NCBI GenBank assembly: GCA_037043455.1
Contig: JAWPHD010005547.1
Location: 62,001 to 126,000, forward strand
DNA length: 64,000 nt
Source of the DNA: Cyrtodaria siliqua
Lineage: Eukaryota > Mollusca > Bivalvia > Adapedonta > Hiatellidae
Direction of reading: 5' to 3'
Made by a program: the position numbers and the translations under genes. The notes beneath the pieces are model-generated. The model was not told the origin of the DNA, did no database searches, and saw only the letters and a program-made list of their open reading frames with translations. Shown here piece by piece: positions 1 through 14,400 of the stretch (within the stretch, counting starts at the first letter, position 1; each line of letters starts with the position of its first letter).

Positions 1-600
1 GATCGGCCCTTTGGTGAGTTTTATGCATGAACTTGTGGTATTCGAGCTTTATTCAATTGAAATATGACTGTTTGTACCGGAATTGTGGAATTTCTTAGGA
101 ACCTCTCCGGAAAGAGCGGATGAAGCTGTGCCGCAAAATGTATTGCACTGACACTCGCGAAATAAATTCAAACTAAATCATCGTGACATAGTATAATGTT
201 ACAGAATGTCCACCCAGCTTCTCGCTCAGCTAAAATATATGCAAAACAATTATCTACAAAAACACCACACATTTCAAGTGGCACCAACTTCAACGCATGC
301 ACAGACGCGTACTCAAAAATAGTTATCATAAATATAGGCTACTTATGACATACATATGTTACACTCTCCAAAATCTTATTATATGACACATACCGACGTT
401 GTCAGACATTCCCGCGCACTGCACACATCCCTATTGCAAGTAGCTATGTTCTACTTTCAACTACATTACATTAACGCAACGCTTACAACTAAACTCTCTA
501 CTCACCTTTTTATATCGAACGTTTCCACCAGGTTTTCCAGAAACTGTTCTACAACGGGTTTTAAATGCCAACTAAAAAAATAGTTGGCCTACTGTCCGAC
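1..600. other. Non-coding, nothing recognised
   Basis: No frame here shows a family motif and no repeat is recognised. It probably belongs to the intron or upstream part of the TEP-like gene. Confidence 0.5.
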
Positions 601-2110
601 ACAATCCAGCAGGTATTTTTCATCAGTACAACGTTGGTACAACGTAATAATCCATCGTTGTTTTGACATACAATTCACAGTCAAAATGAACGTTATTTAT
701 ATATTTTTCCCCACAAAATGACGTCAAAAACCAACTTGATTAACAGTTAAAATCAAAGTTTTTTAGATGTCATTTTACTATGATGTACCGACGTAAAAAT
801 CCAACGTTTCATTGACGTTGGATTAACAGTCAGGATGACAGTTGTTTAGACGTCATTTTTCCGACGTTGTACCGACGTCAAAACCACCTTTGTATTGACA
901 TCGGATGTTGTATTTTATTATACTTGCGATTTTTTCTCTCATTTTAGGTTTTAGTTATATTGTTTATTCACGTTTCAGTTGTCTGACAAGCTGCCGAGTG
1001 AAAAAAGTAGCAAACATTTTCTACTACACAAAGATCAATGTTAATGATGGTTAACATAACATGAAAGCGATAGTTAATTTGTATATATCTGTATTAACTT
1101 TCAAACTGTTTATTGCTTTTTATTTCGTGCGTTTATATAGATATTAGTCGAAATGTTTATACATATGTGATCAAATAGTTAAAAGTACACATCAAACCAT
1201 AACCATGAAGTCATCAACTAAGAAAATAATATTTAAGATGTGTTTTATAAAATTATAATTACGCCCTTTAATGTGTCCGTGATGAGTTGTTTTTGATATT
1301 GTTGATTTAAATGAAAAATATAGGACAATCCAAAGTCATATGATGACGCCTAGCTTGAATTTCACGTCAGTATAACGTTGGCGCAACGTTATAACCTGGC
1401 ATTGTAGTGGCATTTATTTCACATTCAAAATGAAAGAGTATGAAGTCATTTTCCGACGTACAAAATGACGTCAAAACCCAGCGTTGTATTGACGTCAAGT
1501 GTTGACGTCTGACGGACGTCAAACCCCAAGCTTTTAACTGACGTCAATTCAACGTAATTTGACGTCAAATAACGTCTGTATAACATCATAAGCCTAAGTA
1601 GCAAAGAAGTTGGATTAGCAGTCAAAATGGAGTTTTTAAGACGACATATTCCAACGTCAAACGTAAGTCCGACGTAATATTATCATCAAAAGTTGACGTC
1701 CAACGGATGTCAAAATCCAATTTTGTATCTGACGTAAAATCAATGTTATTTGACATCAGTATACTGTTGGTGGAACGTCATAAACCAAGGTAGTACTGGC
1801 GTTTGATTAACAGTCAACATTAACGTTGTTTAGAAGTCATATTCAGACGTCAAACATACGTCAAAGTCCGTCGTTGTATTGACGTTGGTTTTAAGTTAAT
1901 GCACTCACACCATCTTTGTACTGACGTTGGATTTAGGTCACAATGATTGTGCATTATTTCCACGTATACATGAACACAATCCCACGTCAGTACGACGTCA
2001 AAACTTGATGTCTGTCAGACATCGTGTTTTGGACGGCTTATTGACGTTGAAATAAGGTTTCCGACGTCATGACCTTATACCAACATATATCCTACGTTGC
2101 TCCGACGTCC
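601..2110. repeat. Degenerate repeat rich in GACGTC and AACGTTG
   Basis: About 1.5 kb dominated by short palindromes (GACGTC, AACGTT) in phrases such as 'ttgacgtc', 'caacgttg' and 'gattaacagtca'. They recur at irregular spacing in both orientations. No open frame survives. It looks like an old tandem-type repeat. Confidence 0.75.
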
Positions 2111-2362
2111 TGTGCCTGCTGGGAAGAAATGGTGTTGTCTAATGTTCACGAAGGCAAATTTACAATGTTTGAGCATGCGCGTTGGAAACCAAAACCGAAA
2201 TCAATTCTTCATTTATATAAGTATACCATTAGAATATATCTAATACTAGTCACTAATATAATAGCATTAGTTATAGCCAAACTTAATATCTCTTTCAGGA
2301 ATATGCATTATTGTTGAATTCACTGCGCTCTGTTAATAATGTGTCTTGTTTGATTCTTCAAG

Positions 2363-2428
2363 GTTGGAGATGTTGTAACATTTTCGCTGGGATCAACAAT
2401 TACGCTAACAGGGAATTTGTCAGTGGAG
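2363..2428 (+). CDS. TEP-like gene, exon a (MG4/MG5 border)
   Basis: A 66-nt exon, phase 0 at both ends, preceded by a TTCTTCAAG acceptor and followed by GTAAGT. It encodes 22 residues starting VGDVVTFSLGS and ending LTGNLSVE. This fits the 'G..V.F.L.S' strand that precedes MG5 in A2M-family proteins. It joins in frame to exon 12662-12847. It is the weakest of the larger exons because it is short, but splice sites and phase agree. Confidence 0.7.
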
Positions 2429-5400
2429 GTAAGTAGTGACGCATTATATATATCTATAGAAAACAAGAAAATACATCATTAAAAATGAGATCTGTATTCC
2501 CCATTTCGTTATGTATTTACTTTTTTATCGCTGGTAAGGAATATCGTTTAATAAACTTATTAACGTACAATCATAATGTAGTAGTTGACCAGATCTTATG
2601 ATCAATGCATTTTTCAAATATGTCATTAAATGTATAACGCTTTCATGCTTTACCTTTATAAACTGTTTAATAATATTTTTACTTTAAGTTACTTTCCAGA
2701 GATTATTTTTGTTTGAACATGCTTTTTGTCTGTTGCTATGATGGAAACTGGAAGGCTAAGCATGATATGAGGCTAGTGTCTACATCAAAATGGTTCAGAA
2801 GAATATTTTCTTAAATATCAGGACAGTCAGTATTCCTAAAATGTAATGACCCACCTACGTTTAACTATGGATGATCGGGTAACATTTGCATCTATGAATG
2901 ACCAAGGTCTAAGTGACAAAAAAAGACTAATACCCTGCACTATCTTAAAAGTAAAAAATATTCTATCTATTTTCTACAAGACACCCATTTTACTGAAAGA
3001 GATGAAAAATATATACCTACAGAATAGGGATATGCATGTTTCTTATTAACTTTCCAAGCCAGACTAGAGGTGTAGCATTTCATTTTGATATTAATTTCGG
3101 ATTTAAATTGCATTCTAAATTTTCTAACAAAGATGGAAATAAGATGATACTAGATGTAACTATTTTTGAAAAAAGAATGAGATTGATAAATATATACGGA
3201 CCAAATAAAGACGACCCAAAATTTTATAAAAAAATACATAATGACATTTCAAAGACAGTCTGCCTTACCATAATAACTGGAGACTTTAAATGATTTTAAA
3301 TCCAGATATAGATAACCACGATTACGTTAATGTTAATAACCCAAAAGCAAGGGATGAAGTTTTAAGTATTATAAGTGAATTAAACACAATACAATAGATT
3401 GTTGGCGGGATCAACATCTGGAAAAAAGACAATTTACCTAGTTCAAAAAAAAAACGCCTTGATTATTTATTAATTTTGGACAAACTAATATTGATGAGAC
3501 AAATATTTTACCAGATAGAGAACAGATCATAGCCTGGTTATATTATGATTTGAATTTGGTAAATTTGTTAAAGGTCGTTCTTATTGGAAAATGAATAACT
3601 CTCTTTTAAAGGATGATAAATATATACATGAAATTAAAGAAACTATTAAAAAGACTAAATAGCAATACGCAAAATATCCAAATACGAGTAAAAGTTGTAT
3701 TTCCGATAAAGATCTTATCTTAAATAAAAAATGATCAACTCTTCTTTGACGTACTGTTAATGGAAATAAGAGGAAAAACTATAGGATATTCTTCGCATGT
3801 AAAAACACAAGGCAAACGTGAGCAAAACCTTATAGCAGACATAGATACAATAGCGAAAGATAATAATTTACGAGATAAGAGAACAAATGATGAAGGGTAT
3901 TAAAATAAGATTAGGAGCAAAGTGGGTTCAAGAGGGAGAAAAACATGTCGATGTATTTTTGTAGTCTAGAAAATAAAATGTTTACTTCAAACTGTTTGTC
4001 AATTCTTATGTCCAAAGGCAATACTATTATTAAATCTCATCACGATATTATAAATGAAACAAAAAGCTTTTATGAAAACCTATATTCTCATCATCCGACC
4101 GACGCAGTTGATTTGATTTAAACATATTTTATTGCCATATACGTACAAGTACAATGCAATCGGGTCGGGCCACAAGTGCTACCCACATTAGTTACGGCCC
4201 TTCCCTAAACGCAGTTGACTTCAACGATCTCTTTTCAAACTGTAAAATCTCTAAGTTAGATGATATAACACTAAGCAAACACTTGAATCACATTTTATAA
4301 ATGAGGAGATGCTTCAAAGTTTAAAACAAATGCCAAATGACAAGAGCCCAGCTAATTCTGGTTGAACAGTATAATTTTTTTAGTCAAATATCGGTCACTT
4401 TGTTCTACGGTCAATTAACTACGGTTTTTAGCTCTACTGGCAAATGGCCAGCAGAGCTTATGGGATGGTGTGCTGTCCGTCTTCCGTCGTCCGTCCGGCC
4501 GTTGACTTTTTTCAAACGACTTCTCCTCAAAAACCGCTTGGCTAATATTGACCAAACTTCACATGGATGATCCTTAAATGAATGCTTTTTAGATTTGTTA
4601 AAATTAGGTCAGCGCTACATCCAAGATGGCTGACATTACCATATATAATCGAAACCATAAAAAAACAGAAAAACCTTCTTCTCCACAACCGCTGGACAGA
4701 TTTCAACAGTTTTTTTTTTAAAATGATCGCCAAAGCCTAGACTATCAAGTTTGTTCAAATAAAGTCCCCGGGGTCAAAAAGGGCCGTGCCCCGGGGGTCC
4801 AAAATTTGTATATTGAGGTTTTGCAAGTTTTTCATATGGACATATAGGAAAAAACTTTAAAAACTCTTCTTCTCTGAAACCACAAGGCACAGAGCTCTCA
4901 TGTATTACATGTAGCATCAGCTTATGGTCCTCTACTACGTTTGTTCAAATGGTAAGCCTGGGGTCAAATTTGTCCCCGCCCCGGGAGTCACAGTTTTACA
5001 GAGACTTATATAGGATTTTTTTTTTAAAATCTTCTTCTCGGAAACTACAACAGCCAGAGGTTTGATATTTTGCATTTACTATAAGCTTATGGTCTTTTAC
5101 CAAGTTTGTTCAAATAGTGACCCTCGGGTCACATTTGGCCCCGCTCCAAGGGTCACATGTTTTACATAGACATGTTTAGATAACAACTTAAAAAATCTTC
5201 TTCTCTGAAACTGCAAGAGCCAGAGGTTTATTTTTTTTTTTTGAATTTTGAATTTTTTAAAAAAAGAATTATTTTTATTAATTGATTTGAATTGTTTTTA
5301 TCTTTTTAATTACTTGACACTTACTTTAAAATTTCTTGTCGGCGCTACTCATTCTAAATGCCTTGATGAATTTCGACGAAACTTGGCACGAAGCATCGGT

Positions 5401-8400
5401 AAGATGTCTAGTTGTGCATATCACGCTTTTGTTCTAGTTCGCTGATTTTTGACGGAGTTATGGCCCTTTGACATTTTTATTTTAAATTTCTTGTCGGCGC
5501 TACTCCTCTTAAACGGCTTGATGGATTTCTACGAAATTTGGCAGGAAGCCTCAGTATGATGTCTAGTTGTGCAAAGCGCGGTATATCAATGAAATCTTGG
5601 ACAATTTCGAAAACCAGCTAGATCTTGTTAGTAATAACAGAGTTATGGCCCTTGATTTGTTGAAAAATGCTATATTGTATTTGCCTTTGTTAAATCTATA
5701 GGAGAAGAGAGCTATATCTAGCTATATCTATCTAAATTTATAAGAGCTGTTTTAGCCAGTAGAGCGCCTACAGGTCCTATTGGCCTCTTGTAATACTGAG
5801 CAGTTGTCAATTTCATAAGGCCAGTGTGTAATTACATGCTTTCCAAAAGGAGACAAAGATAAATTATATCTAAAGAACTGGCGTCCAATATCTCTTTTAA
5901 ATGTGTTTTATAAATTAGCATCTGCCTGTATAGCTATAAGATTAAAACTGTTTACAATTATTAATTTATAACGATCAAACTGACTTCTTAACTGGGAGAT
6001 ATATGGGAGAAAATACCAGATTGGTATATGATAATATGTTTTATGCTGAAAAATACGATCTACATGGACTGCTCCTTTGATCGACTTTGAAAAAGCTTTT
6101 GAATAACTCGCTTGGGACTTTATTTTTGAAGTACCTGATATCTTTAATTTTGGTCCAATTTTTAAAAGATGTATAAAAGTATTTGAATTCAATCAATTCT
6201 TGTATTCAGCATAAACATCATACAATGTTCATCGCCTATTACAACGAGGCAGTTACATTACATTGGGAAGAGCATGTATAATACTATGATGTAATTGAAT
6301 TAAAAGGAATTGAATGTTGTTTAACGGCTCATCAATAGAATAGAGGTTATTTAGAGCCGCCCCAGAGAGAGGGGAAAGATACATAGAAATCCGGGAACCG
6401 TGCCCTACTCTTATTATCGAATAGATTCCTATGGTTCTTTAACGTTCTTTAATCTACATCATGATGTACAATTTTCTATACACTTTTAATACAAGTAAAA
6501 TATGTACATATCTCATGCCAATATGCATTGAACCATACATAAACGTAGTCTTATATTGCTCAAAAAACCTTGTATTTATTACTTGGTCATGAGCGGGTGG
6601 TAATTTTGTAATTCACAACACTACAGATAAGCTGAGTATTTGAATATTAAACTTGCATTCACCCTGCAAATTCCATCTCACGAGGCTGGCTCTCTGCCAC
6701 CATTTCACCATTTTAAAACGACGGAAAAAAAACTCATTACAGACAAAAGGTGGCAACAGTTCTATAATAAACAAGACAATGTCTAACAAGTTATTTCCCC
6801 TTACGAACGATAAAAAAGAACACATTAAATATTTAAACTAAAATAACAGAACAATCAGTAAGGTAATTATATTTAAGATATGGTGTACAACTATCAATTG
6901 ATACTTTAACAATCACAATATTTTTGTAATTTATTTTCCCAAACACAAATCACCCACTCCTGACCTCAAGAATAGATAAAAAGAAAAATCCACAGTTAAT
7001 AACTTTCCTACAAACTATATTTAAATATTTTTTACTGTTATATTGCCTATAATTGTATACATACTATATTGTAAGGTGCATAGATGGATGGTCCTCCCCG
7101 ACCCTCTTGCACCTATGTCGGGGAGTGTCAGGGAGAATACTAAACGGACCACAAATATGGTGATCGAAATTTAAAACAAATATATTAAATATGACTTAAA
7201 TGCAAATGTTAGGGGTTTATAATTCATTTGCATTTAGTAACTTGTTATCGTTATATTTATATGTGAAACAATATTTGTTGTTTGGTTTACATTTAAATAG
7301 TGCATAACCTTAATATGCAGCCTACCATTGAATATATGTAAATATTTATGTTTAACTGTATACTCATGGACCAAATGATATTTTGTATTATTGAATAAAG
7401 ATCTATATAGATTATTGTTTTAAGCCATATATGGTCCATGAACGGGTTTGCATAATATATGTAATATATACAAATGCTTAATTTTGTGGTAAGTTTACAT
7501 GAGGTTGTAAGAAACCGTAAAACGTAACAAATCTTTGATTGTTTGGGAGAGATGTTTTGTTTTTATTTAAATATCGAAGATACACCATTATCTTAAAGGT
7601 TCTATTAATTAGCAACATGAAACTAACATGACTATCTCTATCTTTATTTTATGGAATAGAACCAAAAATAGACACACAAATAGAAGGACATGACACGCTT
7701 TATAATTGCAAAAAAATGCCTAGTTAGGACACCACCCGGGATATTTTCATATTTGAGTTTCAGCAATCAACACATTTAGGGCGTTCAATATTTCTTTAAA
7801 ATATTTCTAATATCAAACTCCTTATACATGTTATATACATATAATCCTAATTTCAGAAATTCGGTTTCGCTTTCACTGTTATATTATAACTGAATGAATT
7901 CAATGAATTTTCAATAATATGATTGTAATTTGATCAGTTTATTATAACGCAATCTAGAAAATAATTTATCCACAGAATTAAATTAAATTCGACTATAATA
8001 AGTAACACAGTCCCCCGATAATTGATTTGTTCGCCTGTCGCCACTCTTGAATAATGGTACAATGTGAGATTTACTCCATGCCTCGGGGAAGAAGCCACGT
8101 GCAAGGCAAATTATAAATACTTTGATAAGTATGGAAACAAAGTATATTATCCGAACCATTTTGAAGAAATCGTTTCAAGTTGATCCGGCCCTCCGCTGGA
8201 ATTATTACGTAATTGTTTAATATAATTCATTATTTCCAAGTTAGTTATTTCGATGTCAAGTTCTGCAAAGAGTATCTGTATTTCACCATAAGGTCAATAT
8301 TATTCAAATAAAGTACATCCTTATCTGCTTTAAAGCAAGATTAGTACTGCACGGATAATTTATAGATTTAACATGTCTTGCCACTTGTTCAGCCGAGACC

Positions 8401-11400
8401 GTCTTTTGAACCGGTTTAAACCCCCAGTGGCCTACTTTGCCACTGACCGTTCCAAGGCGGTAGCCCTAATGTCATCCTTTTTGTGTTTGTGATGTCGTTT
8501 ACTTTTATTATTACTTTTGCCTTCTTGTTTGTCTGTTTGCATGTTTGTTTCTGTGTTTTGTGGTTGACTGTCCTCCTTGAATGCTACTTTCCTTGTCCGA
8601 TCTTTTTTATTTCTTTGGAGATGAAATAGAAGAAGCACATATTAACATCTTTCAAAATGTACGTGCAATTGATAACCTTGCCTTTAACAGTCTAAAGGTA
8701 TTCTTCGGGTTTCCTGGCGGTTGTTTCGATTAATGTGTTTATATTCCGAATGTGATTTGCACATTTTAATTCTATTTATATCCGATTTACAATAACAATT
8801 ATGACAAAACGTATTTAAATCACTGAGAAATATATCCCTTGCTTCTTTACATTACTCATAAAAATCATTAATCATAAAAATATGTTTTGTTATGTTCATT
8901 GTTTTTATTTTGTTTTGAGTGAAGATAGGATTTATACTTAAAAAGAGAGGATCATGCATCATTCATAATATTAACAAAAGAGTACAAATTATCATTTACT
9001 TCTTCATATCGTTAGTCCAGTTTAGTTTATTTATTTATTTTTTTTATGTATGATGTATGACATATGCAATGTCTCATAAACTGAAATTGACACAGAAATA
9101 CTAGCATTTGGTTATAATAAATAATAAGAATTATCGATAATATATTTTCAGCTGACAGTATTAAGATTGGAAAAATATACTCTTTTTACTAATGTATGTG
9201 TTGTTAAATTGTATTTAATGTATGTATAATAATATGTGCTTGCAAATATGCAAATCTGAAGGAGTACTATGTTGTTACACAAACATATTAAAAGTTAAGT
9301 CTAAGAGTAAAAAATGTTGCTTGTGTGTCTTTCCATAGACTTAGTTTAGTTTTCAATGTATTCAGTTAATATCGTCAATGAATTCGTTTCAGATGGTTCT
9401 ACGGGTTTCACTTAATGTAAAATGTGTTAAGCGTTTAGTCTACATACATGTAGTTTATTCGTTAAAACATTTCATTTATTTCTAGAGGCAAAATCATTTT
9501 GATGTCCTCCTAAATTCCTAAATCCCGTTTTTTTTAGCTCACCTGAGCCGAAGGCTCAAAGGTGAGCTATTGGGATCACTCTTCGTCCGTCGTCCGTCGT
9601 CTGTCGTCCGTCGTCCGTCGTCCGTCCGTCGTTAACTTTTGCTTCAAACGACTTCTCCTCAGAAACAGCATGGCCAATTTTGACCAAACTTCACATAGAT
9701 GATTCTTAGATGAATTTTTTTTAGATTTGTTAAAATTAGGTCAGCGCGACATCCAAGATGGCCGCCATTACCATATATGGTTGAAACCTTGAAGATCTTC
9801 TTCTCAAGAACCGCTGGACAGATTTCAACAGTTTTTTAAAATGGTCGCCAACGTCTAGACTATCAAGTTTGTTCAAATGAAGTCCCCGGGGTAAAAAATG
9901 GCCATTCCCCGTGGGGTGCAAAGTTTGTATATTGAGATTTTGCATGTTTTTCGTATAGACATATAGGAAAAAACTTTAAAAAATCTTCTTTACTGAAACC
10001 ACAAGGCACAGAGGTCTCATGTATTACATGTAGCATCAGCTTATGGTCCTCTACTAAGTTTGTTCGAATGGTGACCCTGGGGTCAAATTTGTCCACGCCC
10101 CGGGAGTCACAGTTTTACATAGACTTATATAGGATTTTTTTTTAAAAATCTTCTTCTCGGAAACTGCAAGAGCCAGAGGTTTGATATTTTGCATTTACTA
10201 TAAGCTTATGGTCCTTTACCAAGTTTGTTCAAATGGTGACCGTGGGGTCACATTTGGCCCCACCCCAAGGGTCACATGTTTTACATAGACATGTATAGGG
10301 AAAAACTTAAAAAATCTTCTTTTCTGAAACTGCAAGAGCCAGAGGTTTAATATTTTGCATTTGCTATAAGCTTATGGTCCTCTACCAAGTTTGTTCAAAT
10401 GGTGACCCAGGGGTCACATTTGGCCTCGTTTCGGTGGTCACAGTTTTACATAGGCTTTTATAAGGAAAAACTGAAAAAAATCTTCTTCTCTGAAACCACA
10501 AGGCACAGAGATCTCATGTATTACATGTAGCATCAGCTTATGGTCTTCTACTAAGTTTGTTCAAATGGTGACCCTGGGGTCAAATTTGTCCCCGCCCCGG
10601 GGTTCACAGTTTAACATAGACTTATATAGAATTATTTTTTTTTAAATCTGCTTCTTGGAAACTGCAAGAGCCAGAGGTTTGATATTTTGCATTTACTATA
10701 AGCTTATGGTCCTTTACCAAGTTTTTAGCTCACCTGAGCCGAAGGCTCAAAGGTGAGCTATTGGGATTACTCTTCGTCTGTCGTCCGTCGTCCGTCGTCC
10801 GTCGTCGTTAACTTTTGCTTCAAACGACTTCTTCTCAGAAACCGCGTGGCCAATTTTAACCAAACTTCACGTGGATGGTCCTTAGGTGAATGCTTTTTAG
10901 ATTTGTTAAAATTAGGTCCGCGCGACATCCAAGATGGCCGCCATTACCATATATAATCGAAACCTTAAAAAATCTTCTTCTCAAGAACCACTTGACAGAT
11001 TTGAACAGTTTTTCTTTTAAAATGACCGCCAACGCCTAAACTATCAAGTTTGTTCAAATGGAGTCCCTGGGGTTAAAAATGGCTATGCCCCGGGGGTCCA
11101 AAGTTTGTGTATTGAGATTTTGCCTGTTATCATATAGACATATTGGAAAAAACTTTATAAAATCTTCTTCTCTGAAACCACGAGGCACAGAGGTCTCATG
11201 TATTACATGTAGCATCAGCTTATGGTCCTTTATTAAGTTTGTTCAAATGGTGACCCTGGGGTCAAATTTGTCCCCGCCCCGGGTGTCACAGTTTTACATA
11301 GACTTATATAGGTGGGATAAATATCTTCTTCTCGGAAACTACAAGAGCCAGAGGTTTGATATTTTGCATTTACTTTAAGCTTATGGTCCTTTACCAAGTT

Positions 11401-14400
11401 TGTTCAAATGGTACCCTTGGGTCACATTTGGCCACGCCCCAAGAGTCACATGTTTTACATAGATATGTTTAGGAAAAAACTTAAAAATCTTCTTCTCTGA
11501 AACTGCAAGAGCCAGAGGTATAATATTTTGCATTTGCTATAAGCTCATGGTCCTCTACCAATTTGGTTCAAATGGTGACCCAGGGGTCACATTTGGCCCC
11601 GCCCCGGGGGTCACAGTTTTACATAGGCTTGTATAGGGAAAAACTGAAAAAAATCTTCTTCTCTGGAACTGGAAGAGCCAGAGGTTTAATATTTTGCATT
11701 TGCTATAAGCTTATGGTCCTCTACCAAGTTTGTTCATATGGTGACCCTGGGGTAAAATTTGACCCCACTCTTCTTCTCTGGAACTACAAGAGCCAGAAGT
11801 TTAATATTTTGCATTTACTATACTCTTATGGTCCTTTACCAAGTTTGTTCAAATGGTGACCCTGGGTTCACATTTGGCCCCGCCCCAGGGGTCACGTTTT
11901 ACATAGACTTGAATAGGGAAAAACTTAAAAAATCTTCTTCTCTAAAACCACAAAGCACACAGCTCTCATATATTACCTGTAGCCCTGGGGTCACATTTGG
12001 CTCTGCCCAAGGTGTTACTCTCTAGCACCTTCATCTTGTATTTGATCTTTACAAAACTTTGTCAGGGTCTTAAACCGTCTAAATCAATGTTGTTATACAC
12101 AACAGAGCCCACATTTCTTGAACAATCTTAACCAAACTTGCACAGATTGTATATGACCATAAGATTTCGAAGAAGTTCGATAATGTGCCAGTGCTCAGGT
12201 GATCGCTTTAGGGCCATCTTGGCCCTCTTGTATTGGTTTAGATTTACTCAGGTGAGCGATATAGGGCCATCATGGCCCTCTTGTTTAAGTTAGTTTTTAC
12301 TATTTTTCTCTAAATGTCTTTATTCATACCAATACACTTTTCGTTCTTCCTTCTCTAATGTATTTCGAATAATTTGTTGTGTTCCTTAAATTGTTACCAT
12401 TATTTTTTCTTTCTTTTTATCGATTGCTATATGCATATTTAAATTTCAAATTAGCCGCTGTCCTTTTCTTACCATTTTCATCGAGTTGACAAGAAATTAT
12501 CTTTCGTTCTATTCCTTTTGTGTTTTGTGTACAAATATTGTGTTTTGTTGCAGCTATTTGAAATAAAAAAATGTTTTACCAAAATAATGTTTAACTTCAT
12601 TATAATTGTATGATAGACGGAATAAATGTATTCATAATATCCTCATATTCTTATATTTTAGGTATATTCTCTAGGAATATTTTTGGAGGCACATGTGATA
12701 CCTATTTTGAATGAATCATTCTCAATCACAATCAAACCAGAAATGGTCCCAAAAGTGTACATTGTGGCAACGTTTATTACGAAAGATGGGCAGATGCTTT
12801 CAGATGATGTGTCACTTTATGTTGAAGGTTCGCCGTTTAGATCAAACGTATGTATTATATTGTTGGCTTACACACGTTTTCGGTATTATGTGAAATGTAG
12901 ATTGTACATTTTAATACATTTGTATGTATGGCATGTGTTGTAGGAGATGTTACATGTTGAGAATAGAAGTATTCAACAGTCTTCATTAGAGGTTTTAAGT
13001 TTGTACGTGGCATAAACATTTGTTTATACTTCTTGTCATTTCACATAATGACAAATATTACACGTCTTACTCGGCCGTTCCAAAGGTACATTATCATACG
13101 CTTTTATCAGTGATCATCAATATATCCATGTATTTTGTCATACTGTAAAGAACATTTTCGATGTTTCATCAATATACAAGATACAAGAATATTTATTTCA
13201 AGTCGATTTTTTACAAACAGTTGAACATAAGCTCTATGAGCTTTTTTTCCGACAGAACATTTGTAAAAAGAAATATAAAAAGATCGGACAGAGAAAGTAG
13301 CATTCAAGGAGGACTGTCAACCACAACACACAGAAACAAACACGCAGATAGACAAACAAGAAGGCAAAAGTAAAAATAAATGCAAACGACATCACAAAGA
13401 CAAACGGGTTGACAATAGGGCTACCGCCTTGGAACGGTCAGTGGCAAAGTAGGCCACTTGGGTTTTTAAACCGGTTCTAGGGTGCACCAAACCTAGCACT
13501 TACCCTACGTCATCCCATTAAAACAGGACAGTGTAAATAAAGAAATCCCCGCCATGATCTAATCTCTAACCAACAAGGCAACATCAATAGGCAATATAAA
13601 TAAAACACAAATATGCTCGTGTTAATATAATACAAAAAAAAAATAGCCTAGAAAACCACAATGAAGGTACACAATGACTTGGCAGAAGCCAGTATAACAC
13701 GAGAATAAACTAGTAACGACAAGAAAGACCATAGACGAATATCAAACGCCACCGTCCAATTGGGCTTTAGGTAGGCGTCATCATAGGGTCCACAGCCTGT
13801 CCGGTCATCGTACAATTAAAGAGGAAAGCATAGTGGCGAACTGTAAAAGAGACCACCACCAAGCATGCGGTACGTTGCAAAATAATAGGTCATAACCTCT
13901 TTTGATAAAGTTTTTAACAAGTTTAACAAAGATAGTATGAAAGTGATCATGACCAAGAATCTTATAAAGCTTATAAATCACATCACCATACAAGTCAGAT
14001 TGTGATAGTTCTTGTCGCAGAAGAGTTCTTAAAGAAGAATAAAAATATCGGACAGGGAAAGCAGCATTCAAGGACGACAGTCAACCACAAAACACAAAAA
14101 CAAACACGCAAACAGACAAACGAAAAGGCAAAAGTAATAAAAAATGCAAACGACATAACAAACACAAAAGGGTTGACAATAGGGCTACCGCCTTTTATAT
14201 TTTGAAAGAAGATCAGGGTTAAGATAATACAATTTTGCAAAGGGTTTACGAAGTTTATGGAAACGCTAACCCTGACTGAGTAGCTTTTTAGTTATACGAA
14301 TATTACAGTCCTCAACTCGAGTACAAGCTCTTGAAAAACGAATAAGTTGAGACACATACGAAGTTGCTCCGGGAACATCCCCATCCAAGTGGGTATAATT

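Noticed and set aside
11058..12025. Overlapping frames with repeated 'LMVLYQVCSNGDPG' sequence
   Set aside because: They follow the ~180-bp tandem units of the hairpin-headed repeat, not a gene.
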